The notes below the pieces were generated by a model. That model was not told the DNA's origin, did no database searches, and worked only from the letters and a program-made list of their open reading frames with translations. From assembly GCA_964012725.1 (NCBI GenBank), contig CAXGTL010000002.1:1-56986 (forward strand): 56,986 bases of DNA, written 5' to 3'. Made by a program: the position numbers and the translations under genes. This document shows positions 8,158 to 17,276 of this stretch, piece by piece. The stretch is from CAXGTL01 sp964012725 (GTDB lineage: Archaea > Nanobdellota > Nanobdellia > Woesearchaeales > CAXGTL01). How positions within the stretch are numbered: the first letter of the stretch is position 1; the number at the start of each line of letters is the position of its first letter.

Positions 8158-8715
8158 CTAAACTCGCAACTTATTCTTAACCACTTTATCACTAATAATA
8201 GCACTATTACCAGTCTTATCTTCAATAATAATCTTAAGCTTATCTCTTCCCCAAAGAACATTATTTAATTTCTTAATCAATTTCTTTGCTTTTTTCTTAG
8301 CAGTTTTATCTACTTCACTTTCACGAGCAGATTCAATTGCAAACTTTGCTCTATTTATTATACCTTCAACATTAGTTACAAAACCATTTGAAGCAGGTCC
8401 TGGCTCAATTGTTAAAACATGAGGTATTTTTACAAAAGCATGAGCTGACTTAACAATCCTTATCTTAAGATCTTCTTCAGAAGAAACTTCTAATGTATAT
8501 TTAGCAGGTTCATGATGTTCAGCACATTCAAGATCAGCTTTATGATATTTACAATTATGACAAGTCATAGAAAAAACATAAACTTTTCCAAAATAAGGAA
8601 TTTCTGTTTCTTTTTCAGCAAGAACTAATTTATTTTGACTACACATAGGACAAGGTTGTCCTTCTATAACATCTGGTTGGTCTGTTTTATTTTCAACCTT
8701 TTTCTTTTTAGCCAA
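8158..8715 (-). CDS. ZPR1 zinc-finger domain protein
   Basis: 185 residues. N-terminal zinc finger QPCPMCSQNKLVL...MTCHNCKYHKADL, then the ZPR1 beta-rich domain (SSEEDLKIRIVKSAHAFVKI, EPGPASNGFVTNVEGIINRAK). Eukaryotic ZPR1 is a chaperone for elongation factor eEF1A; the archaeal single-module form is conserved but less studied. The Lys-rich termini match this genome's style. It lies 18 bases upstream of mtnP and probably shares its transcript. Confidence 0.9.
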   Translation of the reverse strand: MAKKKKVENKTDQPDVIEGQPCPMCSQNKLVLAEKETEIPYFGKVYVFSMTCHNCKYHKADLECAEHHEPAKYTLEVSSEEDLKIRIVKSAHAFVKIPHVLTIEPGPASNGFVTNVEGIINRAKFAIESARESEVDKTAKKKAKKLIKKLNNVLWGRDKLKIIIEDKTGNSAIISDKVVKNKLRV

Positions 8716-8754
8716 TCATATCACCAATTTTAAAAAAATAAAGAATAAAAAAAA

Positions 8755-9171
8755 CTATTGTTCAACATCAGCTGTTCCAGCTGCTCTGTGTATTCTTGCA
8801 AAACTTGGTGTTACACAAATCCAATCATCTCCAAATCCTGCAATATCTCCTTCAACAGCATCACATGTCTTTTTTAATTTATTGATTGCTCTTTTTAATT
8901 CAACAATATCTTTATCTTTCAAAGGTTGAATATTAACTAAAGCAATTGTATGTCCTGTTCTAAGAGCATCTAATATAGGCCTAATATCTTCAAAATCTTC
9001 TAAAATAAAAGGTCTTACAAGAACATTGGATTCTTCATCTTTAGAAGCTTCTGCTCCTAATTCAACATATTCATCCTCTCTTTCCTCAGGCATTTCTTGA
9101 TCAGGAGTACTAATTTTTGTACTAAATTTTTCTTTTAAATTTGACATAAATCCTGGCATTGGCATTTTCAT
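8755..9171 (-). CDS. sepF: SepF-like cell division protein
   Basis: 138 residues. A Met-rich amphipathic start (MKMPMPGFMSNLKEKF) suggests a membrane-binding helix. After an acidic linker comes the SepF/DUF552 domain (~50-135): VLVRPFILEDFEDIRPILD, GHTIALVNIQPLKDKDIVEL, AVEGDIAGFGDDWICVTPS. In archaea with FtsZ, SepF anchors the Z ring to the membrane. First gene of a minus-strand run, with a promoter at 9245-9260 and a GGAGG ribosome binding site. Confidence 0.9.
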   Translation of the reverse strand: MKMPMPGFMSNLKEKFSTKISTPDQEMPEEREDEYVELGAEASKDEESNVLVRPFILEDFEDIRPILDALRTGHTIALVNIQPLKDKDIVELKRAINKLKKTCDAVEGDIAGFGDDWICVTPSFARIHRAAGTADVEQ

Positions 9172-9244
9172 ATTCCTCCACTATTTTTCTTTTTTTATTT
9201 ACTAATTTTCATACACTAATTATATATACTGATAATTCAGCCAA

Positions 9245-9260
9245 TATATAAAGGTATCGA
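9245..9260 (-). promoter_or_regulatory. BRE/TATA promoter of sepF
   Basis: TCGATACCTTTATATA on the minus strand, identical over 16 bases to the promoter at 1882-1897. It lies ~75 bases before the sepF start. Confidence 0.6.
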
Positions 9261-9384
9261 AATTCAATTATATATATTATGGTTGTTATTTGAGTATATA
9301 AGTATGTGCATGGTGCATACGAAACAATTAAATTTATATATTAAATACAAAACTCACATATAAAAAAAAACTAAGGTGATTTAT

Positions 9385-10713
9385 ATGACAGAAATATTCA
9401 GAGCTTATGACATTAGGGGAACTTATCCTAAAGAAATCAATGAAGACATAGCTTATAAAACAGGAAAAGCATTTGTCAAATTTCTTAATTGCAAACATAT
9501 AGTAATAGGTTATGATATGAGAACATCTTCTATTAAATTATTCAAATCATTAACAAAAGGAATTACTGATATGGGATGTGATGTCACAAATATAGGTTTA
9601 ACATCTACACCAATTTCATACTTTGCAAATGGTTTTCTTAAAGCAGATGCTTCAATAATGATAACAGCATCACACAATCCACAACAATATAATGGTTTTA
9701 AACTATGCAAAGATAATGCAACACCAATTGGCCAAGGAACTGGAATGGAAGAAATAAAAGACTTAGCTAAGCAAGACATAGAAATATCAGAAACAAAAGG
9801 TAAATTACAAGAACTTGATATAAAACCTGAATATTTTAAATTCTTAAAACAACATTGTAATAATATAAAACCATTAAAAGTAGTTATTGATGCAGCAAAC
9901 GCAGTTTCGTCTATTACTGCTAAAGATATTATAGATATGACAGGATGCACATTAATACCTTTATTTTTTGAATTAGATGGTTCATTTCCAAATCATGAAG
10001 CAAATCCATTAAAATATGAAACATTAAAAGCTTTGCAACAAAAAGTTATAGATGAAAAAGCAGATTTAGGTGTTGCATTTGATGGAGATGCAGATAGAGT
10101 AGGTTTTGTTGATGAAAAAGGTAACATCATTTCTGGAGACATTATTACTGGATTGATTGCAAAAGAATTATTAAAACAAAATCCTAATTCCAAAATTCTT
10201 TATGATTTAAGATCAAGTTGGACAACAAAAGAAACAATTGAACAAAATAATGGAATTGCAGTTGAATGTAGAGTAGGTCATGCTTTTATTAAAAGACAAA
10301 TGAAAGAAGAAAATGCAATCTTTGGAGGAGAATTATCTTCACACTTTTATTTTAAACAAAATTATAATGCAGAATGTTCTGACTTAGCAATGTTAATGAT
10401 TTTAAAACTAATTTCAGAACAAGATAAATCATTTTCTGAAATTGTTAAACCTATACAAAAATATTTTGCAAGCGGAGAAATAAATTCAAAAGTTTCAGAC
10501 AAAAATAAAAAAATAAAACAATTAGAAGAAAAATATCAAGGCGGAGCAAGAATTATATCTTGGCTTGATGGAATAACAGTAAGAAACACAGACTGGTGGT
10601 TCAATGTTCGTCCTAGTAACACAGAACCTTTGTTAAGACTTAATCTTGAAGCTAAGTCAAAAGAAAAGATGGAATTAAAAAGGGATGAGATTTTAAGTAT
10701 TATTAGAAATTAA
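9385..10713 (+). CDS. Phosphomannomutase/phosphoglucomutase
   Basis: 443-residue alpha-D-phosphohexomutase. IFRAYDIRGTYP (domain 1 start), phosphoserine loop TASHNPQQYNGFKLC, metal loop FDGDADRVGFVD, sugar loop GGELSSHFYF and phosphate-binding RPSNTEPLLRLNLE are all intact. Interconverts hexose-1- and 6-phosphates, feeding nucleotide-sugar synthesis such as the nucleotidyltransferase at 30597-31319. The ATG at 9385 has AAGGTGA five bases upstream; an in-frame GTG at 9376 overlaps that ribosome binding site and is unlikely. Confidence 0.93.
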   Translation: MTEIFRAYDIRGTYPKEINEDIAYKTGKAFVKFLNCKHIVIGYDMRTSSIKLFKSLTKGITDMGCDVTNIGLTSTPISYFANGFLKADASIMITASHNPQQYNGFKLCKDNATPIGQGTGMEEIKDLAKQDIEISETKGKLQELDIKPEYFKFLKQHCNNIKPLKVVIDAANAVSSITAKDIIDMTGCTLIPLFFELDGSFPNHEANPLKYETLKALQQKVIDEKADLGVAFDGDADRVGFVDEKGNIISGDIITGLIAKELLKQNPNSKILYDLRSSWTTKETIEQNNGIAVECRVGHAFIKRQMKEENAIFGGELSSHFYFKQNYNAECSDLAMLMILKLISEQDKSFSEIVKPIQKYFASGEINSKVSDKNKKIKQLEEKYQGGARIISWLDGITVRNTDWWFNVRPSNTEPLLRLNLEAKSKEKMELKRDEILSIIRN

Positions 10714-10739
10714 TCATCATCATTAAACTTACATTCATA

Positions 10740-11135
10740 CTACTTTAATAAATCTGCTACTTTATCTCCAGCTAATGCCCTTACATTATCTATATAAAAA
10801 TTAACAACATCTTTAAAATAATGAGGCATAATAAAAACACGTTCAAGATCTTCATCAAGATAATTCTGACAATAAAAAGAATCAACCTGCTTAAACAAAT
10901 TCAACTCATCATGAGGACATATTTCAGGATTTATAAAATAAGCTTCTAATCCTAAACTATTATTAATAAGAGTATATTCACTAAAAATAACACCAGGAAA
11001 CTTATCTTGTAAAACTTTTCTCAAATTATGATACTGTTTTTTATCATTTTCTAGCTTAGAAACACGTTTATTATTTTCTACACTAACAACAAGTTTTTTT
11101 ACCATATTTATAACATAGTCCAAGCTCATAAACAT
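10740..11135 (-). CDS. Hypothetical protein
   Basis: 131 residues, no recognised family. N-terminal ~45 residues are helical (SLDYVINMVKKLVVSVENNKR...); the rest is alpha/beta with VIFSEYTLINNSLGLEAYFIN and ERVFIMPHYFKDVVNFYID. No membrane segment or Cys cluster. Monocistronic and convergent with the phosphohexomutase gene. Codon use matches its neighbours. Confidence 0.6.
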   Translation of the reverse strand: MFMSLDYVINMVKKLVVSVENNKRVSKLENDKKQYHNLRKVLQDKFPGVIFSEYTLINNSLGLEAYFINPEICPHDELNLFKQVDSFYCQNYLDEDLERVFIMPHYFKDVVNFYIDNVRALAGDKVADLLK

Positions 11136-11177
11136 TATTCTAAATAGAATAATATATAAATATTTGTATAAATAAGA

Positions 11178-11280
11178 ATATAATAAAATAAATAATAATT
11201 AAAATAAGAAATAATTAAAATAAGAAATAATTAAAAAAAGAAATAATTAAAAAAAGAAAAATAAATAAAAAAAAAAGAAA
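11178..11280. repeat. AT-only degenerate tandem repeat
   Basis: About 100 bases made of A and T with scattered G. The unit AAATAATTAAAATAAG repeats about four times with drift. It lies between the L15e stop and the hypothetical gene's promoter. Probably a low-complexity spacer; its A-runs read as T-runs on the minus strand and could end L15e transcription. Confidence 0.6.
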
Positions 11281-11859
11281 TTACTTCTTTCCTCTTCTCT
11301 TCAGATCAGCATTCTTACTAGGCCTTGTATGTTCAGAACCTTTTCCTTTTTTATGCATACCCCGAGATCTTCTTGCAGAACTTGTTAATCCTCTGAAAAC
11401 TCTTCCTCTTTTAGTAAACATCCAGTTAAGTCTTTTGTCAGCTAAGATTTGTGGATGCATTGGATCAACTAATATAATTTCAAACCATTTATTTTGTGCA
11501 TCTTGAGCAACAGGATAACTGTTTAAAACTTCACAATTTTTATATTTTTTATTAGCTCTTTGTTCTGCAATTGTTTGATAACTCATGTTTAGAATCATCT
11601 TTTGCCTTGAATGTTTAGGTCTACGACCTTTTTTTATTTGTGGTCTTCTATGACCCCCTCTAGAAACTCTTTGCCTAACTAGAACAAAACCTTGCTTTGC
11701 TTTATACCCTAAAGAACGAGCTCTGTCTAACCTAGTTGGTCTTTTGATTCTGATTGTAACTGGATCTTTTCTCCATTTAATCAGTCTTTTTTGCCATAAA
11801 TCAGGCATTGATTCTTTTGGTTTTCTCCAAACCTTTCTAATATGTTTGTATAGTGTCAT
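11281..11859 (-). CDS. rpl15e: 50S ribosomal protein L15e
   Basis: 192 residues, full family length. MTLYKHIRKVWRKPKE, VRQRVSRGGHRRPQIKKGRRP and VLNSYPVAQDAQNKWFEIILVDPMHP are characteristic, with the basic tail RGLTSSARRSRGMHKKGKG. Archaeal/eukaryotic large-subunit protein. It stands alone with a long (~200-base) upstream region that holds a structured element (11896-12007); the leader could carry that element in antisense orientation. Confidence 0.97.
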   Translation of the reverse strand: MTLYKHIRKVWRKPKESMPDLWQKRLIKWRKDPVTIRIKRPTRLDRARSLGYKAKQGFVLVRQRVSRGGHRRPQIKKGRRPKHSRQKMILNMSYQTIAEQRANKKYKNCEVLNSYPVAQDAQNKWFEIILVDPMHPQILADKRLNWMFTKRGRVFRGLTSSARRSRGMHKKGKGSEHTRPSKNADLKRRGKK

Positions 11860-11895
11860 TTTCAGCCTCCATTAATATTTTATTAGTTCTTGTTA

Positions 11896-12007
11896 TAAAA
11901 CCCTTGCCTGTTAAGGCCAGCGAACCAATGTTATTCATCGTAAGAATGCCATTGGTGCTCTATTAAAAATACCTTGCTTAGAGCAGGGTAAGCGAAAGGG
12001 TTTTATA
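11896..12007 (+). ncRNA. Candidate structured RNA, family A copy 1
   Basis: Closed by an 11-bp stem (ATAAAACCCTT with AAGGGTTTTAT). Inside are hairpin GCC-TGTTAA-GGC, a hairpin ACCAAT...ATTGGT capped by ATTCATCGTAAGAAT, and a third hairpin GCTCTA...TAGAGC. Copy 2 at 44701-44809 keeps the architecture and the loops but changes stem bases on both sides (GCC/GGC becomes GTC/GAC; the closing stem is entirely different), which is good evidence for a selected RNA fold. The strand is uncertain: ACA follows the stem on the plus strand, as in H/ACA RNAs, but the branched interior does not fit a simple H/ACA guide. Confidence 0.55.
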
Positions 12008-12191
12008 CAAAACTTTTTCAGTTTCACAACAAAGTTCAGGTAAGCTACTACCCACATCCTATGTTAGTATATAGAATTCAAATCCTGTTTATAAAGGTTA
12101 TGGTGTTTGTCAACAACACACAAAGACACCACTTACAAATAGTAAAATTATAGGAATCTTTATAAATAGAAAGATTATTCCATATACTAAT
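12008..12191. other. Divergent promoter region between L15e and the coiled-coil gene
   Basis: Contains ACCTTTATAAAC on the minus strand (near 12088-12099), a likely BRE/TATA for the L15e transcript, and CTTTATAAAT near 12157-12166 for the plus-strand gene. A hairpin with TGGTGT/ACACCA arms spans 12101-12131. Confidence 0.45.
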
Positions 12192-13304
12192 ATGGGTAAA
12201 AAAAATAATCAAAAGTGGAGTTATATTATAAGAATCAATGGTCCTGCTAGTTCTGACAATGAAGCAGTTCATCAATTAACAAATAGATTAAAAACTAAGA
12301 TTACTAAACCACTTATAATCAAAGATGTAAGAAATTCACAAGGAGTATATGAAATATTTGTTACTGAAAGTAAAATTCCAACAAGTAAATCAGAACTAGA
12401 ACAAGCAGTAAAAAGTTATGGCCTTGTAAAAAGTGAAAAATTAAGATTTATAGAAACACTTACTAATTTAGAATATGTACAAAGAGCAACTATAAAACAA
12501 AAAGAAAAAAATATTCAAAATCTTAAAAACAAAAATAAAGGTCTTAATCAAGATAAAGCAAAATTACAACAAGATAAAAAAGAATTAGAAGATTTATTAG
12601 ATGAATGTGATAAACCACAAAAAATAGTTAATTTTAATCAAGCAGCAAAATATATTGAAGATTATGCAACAGAAGTTGTTGCTAGGGTAGAAAATATTAG
12701 AGATTATGTTCAACCATTTAAAGAAAAGTTTGCAGATGAAATTAAAAAAAATAAAGAAAATCGTGAAATGGTTGAGTTTTATGAAGCTTTTAAAGATGAA
12801 ATTCCCAAAAGTATGAAAGAAGAGACAAAAATTAAATATGAAAAAGCAAAAAAAGCAATGTCAGTATTCGAAGAAACACAAACAAACTATGAAACTAGAC
12901 ATACTGAAGCTGTTGCTCATTTAGATAGGTTAAATAAAGATTTAGATAAAATAAAATCATTACAAGATATGATTAATCAAAAAATAAATCCACAACCTCA
13001 AAACATTTTAGAAACAAAAGTAGAAAAAGATAAAGAAACACCAAATCCAACTCAAAAAACATATCTATTCCCACTTTCTGAAAGAAAAGCAGCAGAAATA
13101 ACTAGTATTAGGCAATATTATTTACAACATGTAAGACATCTTGTAAAACCAGAACAAAGACAAACTGGTAAAAGAAAAGTTTTTGAATATAGTGCAGAGA
13201 ATATTGATTATATAAATAAAAATAGAGATACACTTATGCCAATTGCTAAAAAAAAACATGCCAAAAAACAACAAGAATATATGGCTAAAAGAAGAAAAAA
13301 GTAA
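12192..13304 (+). CDS. Coiled-coil protein of unknown function
   Basis: 370 residues. The N-terminal ~95 residues are globular alpha/beta (WSYIIRINGPASSDNEAVHQ, then KPLIIKDVRNSQGVYEIFV). Residues ~100-155 and ~205-260 are charged coiled coils (KQKEKNIQNLKNKNKGLNQ). The C-terminus is basic and helical (KKKHAKKQQEYMAKRRKK). No enzymatic motif. Possibly a DNA-organising or structural protein; that is only a guess from charge and shape. Confidence 0.6.
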   Translation: MGKKNNQKWSYIIRINGPASSDNEAVHQLTNRLKTKITKPLIIKDVRNSQGVYEIFVTESKIPTSKSELEQAVKSYGLVKSEKLRFIETLTNLEYVQRATIKQKEKNIQNLKNKNKGLNQDKAKLQQDKKELEDLLDECDKPQKIVNFNQAAKYIEDYATEVVARVENIRDYVQPFKEKFADEIKKNKENREMVEFYEAFKDEIPKSMKEETKIKYEKAKKAMSVFEETQTNYETRHTEAVAHLDRLNKDLDKIKSLQDMINQKINPQPQNILETKVEKDKETPNPTQKTYLFPLSERKAAEITSIRQYYLQHVRHLVKPEQRQTGKRKVFEYSAENIDYINKNRDTLMPIAKKKHAKKQQEYMAKRRKK

Positions 13305-13354
13305 CTCCTCCTTCACAATAATCTTTAAATACCTATTTTAATCTTATTCTTATT

Positions 13355-14119
13355 ATGGACATATGGGACAAAATATTACAAGCAAGAGCAGATGATGTAG
13401 AGAAATATGCAAATCTATTTCCACAAATAATTGATTATATTCTATTTAAAAAAAGGCAATTTAAAGATAATGTTAAAGATAAAGATGATTATTATTTAAT
13501 TACAGAAGAAAACAGAGATAATTGTGTATTTATACATATTGTTCCAAAAGAACTAATGACATTATTCAGACAAATGCAGATTCAATCACCAAACGATTTC
13601 CATGGTTATTCAGTATTAGCAGGTAGAAGAGATAATAAAGATCTTAGAGTTACTTGTTTAGGAGTTCCTTGTTCTATTTTATACAAAAGTGTAATGAATA
13701 ATGAAATTGTTAGAGACATTAAACAAGACAGCATCAAACACGTTGTCTTAGGAATGGCATTTGATGATAAAGAAAGATTATTAATGATAAAAACAACTAA
13801 ACATCCTTATGAAGGACATTGGACACTACCTTCAGGAATAGTAAGTGAAAATGATACAATAGAAAGTGGTGTTAGAAAAGCAACATATAACCAAACTGGT
13901 GTAAAAACTGAAATTGTAAAAGAAACAATGTTATTAGATAAGTTTGATAGAAATAATAATAAGAATGTTTTAATACATTTTATACTTTGTGTTGCACTTG
14001 ACGATACTACTTCAATTGGTTCAGATGCAGAAGATGTTCGTTGGTTCAGTAAACAGGATTTATTAACAATAAAGATTGTGCCTGAGTTCAAGAAGTATGT
14101 TTTTGATGAATTATTTTGA
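13355..14119 (+). CDS. Nudix-fold protein with degenerate Nudix box
   Basis: 254 residues. The first ~120 are unrecognised. Residues ~125-250 follow the Nudix fold: VVLGMAFDDKERLLMIKTTK, HWTLPSGIV, then the box region. In the canonical box G-x5-E-x7-REUxEExGU the metal-binding glutamates are required; here the corresponding residues are D, K, A, N and Q (SENDTIESGVRKATYNQTGV) at exact spacing. The protein is therefore probably not a standard Nudix hydrolase and may bind nucleotides as a sensor. TATA-like CTTTAAATAC about 30 bases before the ATG suggests a nearly leaderless transcript. Confidence 0.75.
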   Translation: MDIWDKILQARADDVEKYANLFPQIIDYILFKKRQFKDNVKDKDDYYLITEENRDNCVFIHIVPKELMTLFRQMQIQSPNDFHGYSVLAGRRDNKDLRVTCLGVPCSILYKSVMNNEIVRDIKQDSIKHVVLGMAFDDKERLLMIKTTKHPYEGHWTLPSGIVSENDTIESGVRKATYNQTGVKTEIVKETMLLDKFDRNNNKNVLIHFILCVALDDTTSIGSDAEDVRWFSKQDLLTIKIVPEFKKYVFDELF

Positions 14120-14138
14120 GTAGTTTTTAATTGAAAAA

Positions 14139-14987
14139 TTATTTAGATTTTAAAAAACCATTATACTTACTCAAATATCTTCTAGCAAAATAATTAAAAA
14201 ATTTATTTTCATCTCTTTGAAGAGCTCTATAATAAGAACTTCTTTTCTTATATTCAATTATAAGTATAGGAAATTTATTATGCCAAAGAATATAGTTCAT
14301 AATTAGTCTTCCAACCCTACCATTACCATCACCAAAAGGATGAATCATTTCAAATTTATAATGCATTCTTGAAGCAAGTTCAACTAGATGCATATTTTTA
14401 TTTTTTCTATAGAATTTTATAAAATTTTTCATTAATTTTTTAACATCTTGCCAATCAGGACAGATATAATCTCCAACCCTTACATGAAAATCTCTGAATT
14501 TCCCACAAATATCAGGTTTTGTTTCTTTAAATAGTTCTTTATGCCATTTTAAAATAAGTTTTAATGATAACATATCTTTCCTATCTAACATCTTAAGAAA
14601 AACTTTCACATGATCTTCTGTTTCTTTAACATCTCTTAATGGTTTGTGTGGTGAAATTCTATGTTCAACTAATTCTCTTGTTTCATCATATGTTATTGTT
14701 GAACCTTCAATTGCATTTGTATTATATGTGAAATCTATTGCTAATTGTTGTTTAAATTTATCTTTCATAGATTTGGGATACTTTCTCCATTGTTTTTGAT
14801 AATTCTTTTTAATTATATCAAACTTATTGAATAAAGGTTTATGTATTTCTTTTAATAAATTTGATTTTATTTGTTCTATATTTGGAGGTATTGTTTTACC
14901 TAGATAAATCTCTTTACATACAACTTTCTTACCTTTTCTATATGTATGTTGTAAATAATAGAATCCTTCTCTATTTATAACCCTCAT
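14139..14987 (-). CDS. Fic family protein (Fido-domain AMP transferase)
   Basis: 282 residues. The catalytic motif HPFGDGNGRVGRL is intact, so AMPylation (or related nucleotide transfer to protein hydroxyls) is expected. An inhibitory-helix motif S/T-x3-E-G/N is present upstream (TNAIEG), the arrangement of class II self-inhibited Fic proteins. The N-terminal ~50 residues (INREGFYYLQHTYRKGKKVV) form a beta-rich extension seen in archaeal Fic proteins. Target unknown. Monocistronic, convergent with the Nudix-like gene. Confidence 0.9.
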   Translation of the reverse strand: MRVINREGFYYLQHTYRKGKKVVCKEIYLGKTIPPNIEQIKSNLLKEIHKPLFNKFDIIKKNYQKQWRKYPKSMKDKFKQQLAIDFTYNTNAIEGSTITYDETRELVEHRISPHKPLRDVKETEDHVKVFLKMLDRKDMLSLKLILKWHKELFKETKPDICGKFRDFHVRVGDYICPDWQDVKKLMKNFIKFYRKNKNMHLVELASRMHYKFEMIHPFGDGNGRVGRLIMNYILWHNKFPILIIEYKKRSSYYRALQRDENKFFNYFARRYLSKYNGFLKSK

Positions 14988-15096
14988 AAATACACAGTAC
15001 CATTACAAATATATAAATATTTCGATTTTTGAGCAAAATGTAATGGTAACTAGTTAGTACTTAACTTTATAAACACTTTTTCTTTCCTTTTGATTT

Positions 15097-16116
15097 ATGG
15101 ACAAACAAACACAAGAAATAGAAAAAAAAGAACTCAAACAATTAACAGAACAAGCAAACCTATTAACCATAAAAACATTCGGCAACAAAGTATGGTACGG
15201 CAGATGTATATTCCTTAGTTGGTATTGTGATGTAGGAACATGTAAGTTTTGTTATAGATCAACGCAAAAAGCAAGGATTAAACATGCAACGCATGCTAAG
15301 AGAAGTATTGGTTCAATACTTGTAGAGGCTTTGTTAGCAAAAAACTTAGGATGGAGAATAGAATTCTTAACAGGTGGTTATAAAAGTTTTCCAATGGAAG
15401 AACTTATTGAAATTGCAAGATTAGTTGAAAAAGTTTATGAAGAAAAGATTTGGCTTAATCTAGGTGCACTAAGTAAAGAAGATTTAGACCAATTCAGACC
15501 ACATATTAAAGGAATTGTAAGCTCAATTGAAACTATTGCTCCTGAACTACATGGAAAGATTTGTCCAGACAAACCAATTGAACCTTATGAAGAAATGTTT
15601 AACAATGCAAATGATTTAAAGAAGAGTATAACAATAGTTATTGGCTTAGGTGAAAAACGTGATGACTTTGCTCTTTTACAAAAGTTTATTGAAAAATGGA
15701 AACTAGACAGAATCACATTCTATGCTTTGAAACCAGTTCCAGGCACACCATATGAAAAAGGTCCAGAAACAGAAGAATATCTTTGGTGGATTGCAAAAAC
15801 AAGATTAGCATTCCCAAAACTACAAATAATAGCAGGAACAACATTAAGAAGATACAAAGAAGTAGGACAAATATTAAAAGCAGGTGCAAATGCATTTACT
15901 AAATTCCCAATCACAAAAAAGTTTAATTCTGAAGAAGCAATATACATTGAAAATGATATAAAACAAGCAGGAAGAGAATTAAAAGGAACATTAACACAAT
16001 TACCAGACATTGACTGGAACAAAGAAGTTGATGATTTGGATATTAATGATGATCTGAAGAAAGAAGTTAAAGAGAAGTTAATTCTTTATTTGAAAAGAAT
16101 GCAGAAACATATATAA
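15097..16116 (+). CDS. Radical SAM protein with Cx4Cx2C cluster motif
   Basis: 339 residues. The [4Fe-4S] motif is CDVGTCKFCYRS near residue 44, i.e. Cx4Cx2C rather than the usual Cx3Cx2C. It is followed by the TIM-barrel order of BioB/HydE-like enzymes: IEFLTGGYKSFPMEEL (in place of GGE), WLNLGALSKEDL, IVSSIET, TIVIGLGEKRDD, and FYALKPVPGTPYE. A barrel end GTTLRRYKEVGQILKAGANA resembles the BATS region. Substrate unknown. CTTTATAAAC ~30 bases upstream indicates a leaderless or near-leaderless mRNA. Confidence 0.82.
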   Translation: MDKQTQEIEKKELKQLTEQANLLTIKTFGNKVWYGRCIFLSWYCDVGTCKFCYRSTQKARIKHATHAKRSIGSILVEALLAKNLGWRIEFLTGGYKSFPMEELIEIARLVEKVYEEKIWLNLGALSKEDLDQFRPHIKGIVSSIETIAPELHGKICPDKPIEPYEEMFNNANDLKKSITIVIGLGEKRDDFALLQKFIEKWKLDRITFYALKPVPGTPYEKGPETEEYLWWIAKTRLAFPKLQIIAGTTLRRYKEVGQILKAGANAFTKFPITKKFNSEEAIYIENDIKQAGRELKGTLTQLPDIDWNKEVDDLDINDDLKKEVKEKLILYLKRMQKHI

Positions 16117-16139
16117 ACCACAACAACAATAATAAATAT

Positions 16140-16961
16140 ATGAACAAAAAAGAGGTAATGAAACATATTGTATCATTTGATAAAAGCAAAATATTCTACA
16201 GAATCAAAAAAAACAATAAAACAAAAACTTTCACAGTCTTTCTTCATGGTTTAAGTTGTAATAATTCAATGTTTAGAAGAGAAGAAGAACATTTAATAGA
16301 AAAAAATTACAACACAATTAATATTGATGTTAGAGGCCATGGTTTTAGTCAAAACAAAATAAAAAAGAAAATATTTTTAAAAGACTTTTGTAAGGATATT
16401 GAACTAATTCTTAAAAAAGAAAAAGTAAATAAAATTAATTTAGTAGGATACTCTATGGGAGGGTTCATAGCATTAAAATTTTATTCATTGTATCCAAAAT
16501 ATGTTAAAAAAATGATTTTAATTGATAGTTCATACGCTGTAAATCCTAAAACCATAAGACCATACTTTTTCTTTTTAGTATTTCCTGCATGTTGTTTAAT
16601 TTTTCTTAAAGCAAATTTATTCGACCATGTACCACAAAATGATCTTGACTTTTCAGAAAATGTTATTAAAGACATTTTTGTAGTTAATATGGGTGCAGTT
16701 AGCACAGTATTCAGACATGTTTGGGAAACATCAAAAGCAATTATCAGAGAAAACTTAAAACCTGTTTTAAAAAAAATAAAGATACCTGTTTTAATAATAG
16801 AAAATCAAAAAGATGATGTGTTTTCAATATTATCATATTATACTTTAGAAAAACACATTAAAAAAAGTGAATTAAAATTAGAAAGAGGAAATCATAATTT
16901 TATTATTATTGATCCTGATACTATTAGCAAAGATATATTAGAATTTCTAAAAAAGAAATAA
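16140..16961 (+). CDS. Alpha/beta hydrolase
   Basis: 273 residues with the canonical fold markers: oxyanion region VFLHGLSCNNSMF, NIDVRGHGFS, nucleophile elbow GYSMGGFIAL (Ser), acid region VLIIENQKDDVF (Asp) and catalytic His in GNHNFIIIDPD. Typical length. Likely an esterase or lipase-like hydrolase; substrate cannot be predicted. Follows the radical SAM gene by 23 bases and may be co-transcribed. Confidence 0.85.
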   Translation: MNKKEVMKHIVSFDKSKIFYRIKKNNKTKTFTVFLHGLSCNNSMFRREEEHLIEKNYNTINIDVRGHGFSQNKIKKKIFLKDFCKDIELILKKEKVNKINLVGYSMGGFIALKFYSLYPKYVKKMILIDSSYAVNPKTIRPYFFFLVFPACCLIFLKANLFDHVPQNDLDFSENVIKDIFVVNMGAVSTVFRHVWETSKAIIRENLKPVLKKIKIPVLIIENQKDDVFSILSYYTLEKHIKKSELKLERGNHNFIIIDPDTISKDILEFLKKK

Positions 16962-17144
16962 TTATTCTTTAACAATTTTAAACTTTTTACTCAAACCATG
17001 CTTTAACTGAACAACTTTGTATTTAGTTAATTTCATCTTTTTAGCATATTCTTCAGCTTTTTCTTTAGACTTAAAACTCTTTGGTCTAGGGTATCTTTCT
17101 CTTCCAAAATCATATCTATGTTCTTTCCAGTGTCCTATGCTCAT
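16962..17144 (-). CDS. Small basic protein
   Basis: 60 residues, beginning MSIGHWKEHRYDFGRERYP and rich in Lys/Arg with YAKKMKLTKYKVVQLKHG. Its stop abuts the alpha/beta hydrolase stop. No recognised family. Supported by composition and by a plausible promoter on the minus strand near 17165-17200. Confidence 0.5.
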   Translation of the reverse strand: MSIGHWKEHRYDFGRERYPRPKSFKSKEKAEEYAKKMKLTKYKVVQLKHGLSKKFKIVKE

Positions 17145-17276
17145 AATATATAGAAAGTCAAGAAGTCTTTAAAAAGTTAACTGTTTGTATAGTATAGAAA
17201 TCCTTATATAGTATTTATTTTCATTATATATTAAAAAAGAGGTTCTAAAAAAATACTAAGAGGTTAACATAATATA

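Noticed and set aside
11178..11280. Replication origin
   Set aside because: Only a short AT repeat with no origin-recognition-type inverted motifs or initiator gene nearby.
11896..12007. Family A element as an intron-containing tRNA
   Set aside because: No TTCRA T-loop, no D-arm GG and no plausible anticodon arm.
12034..12079. Possible tRNA T-arm (AATTCAAATCCTG) upstream of L15e
   Set aside because: No matching 5' T-stem, acceptor or anticodon arm could be found even allowing introns.
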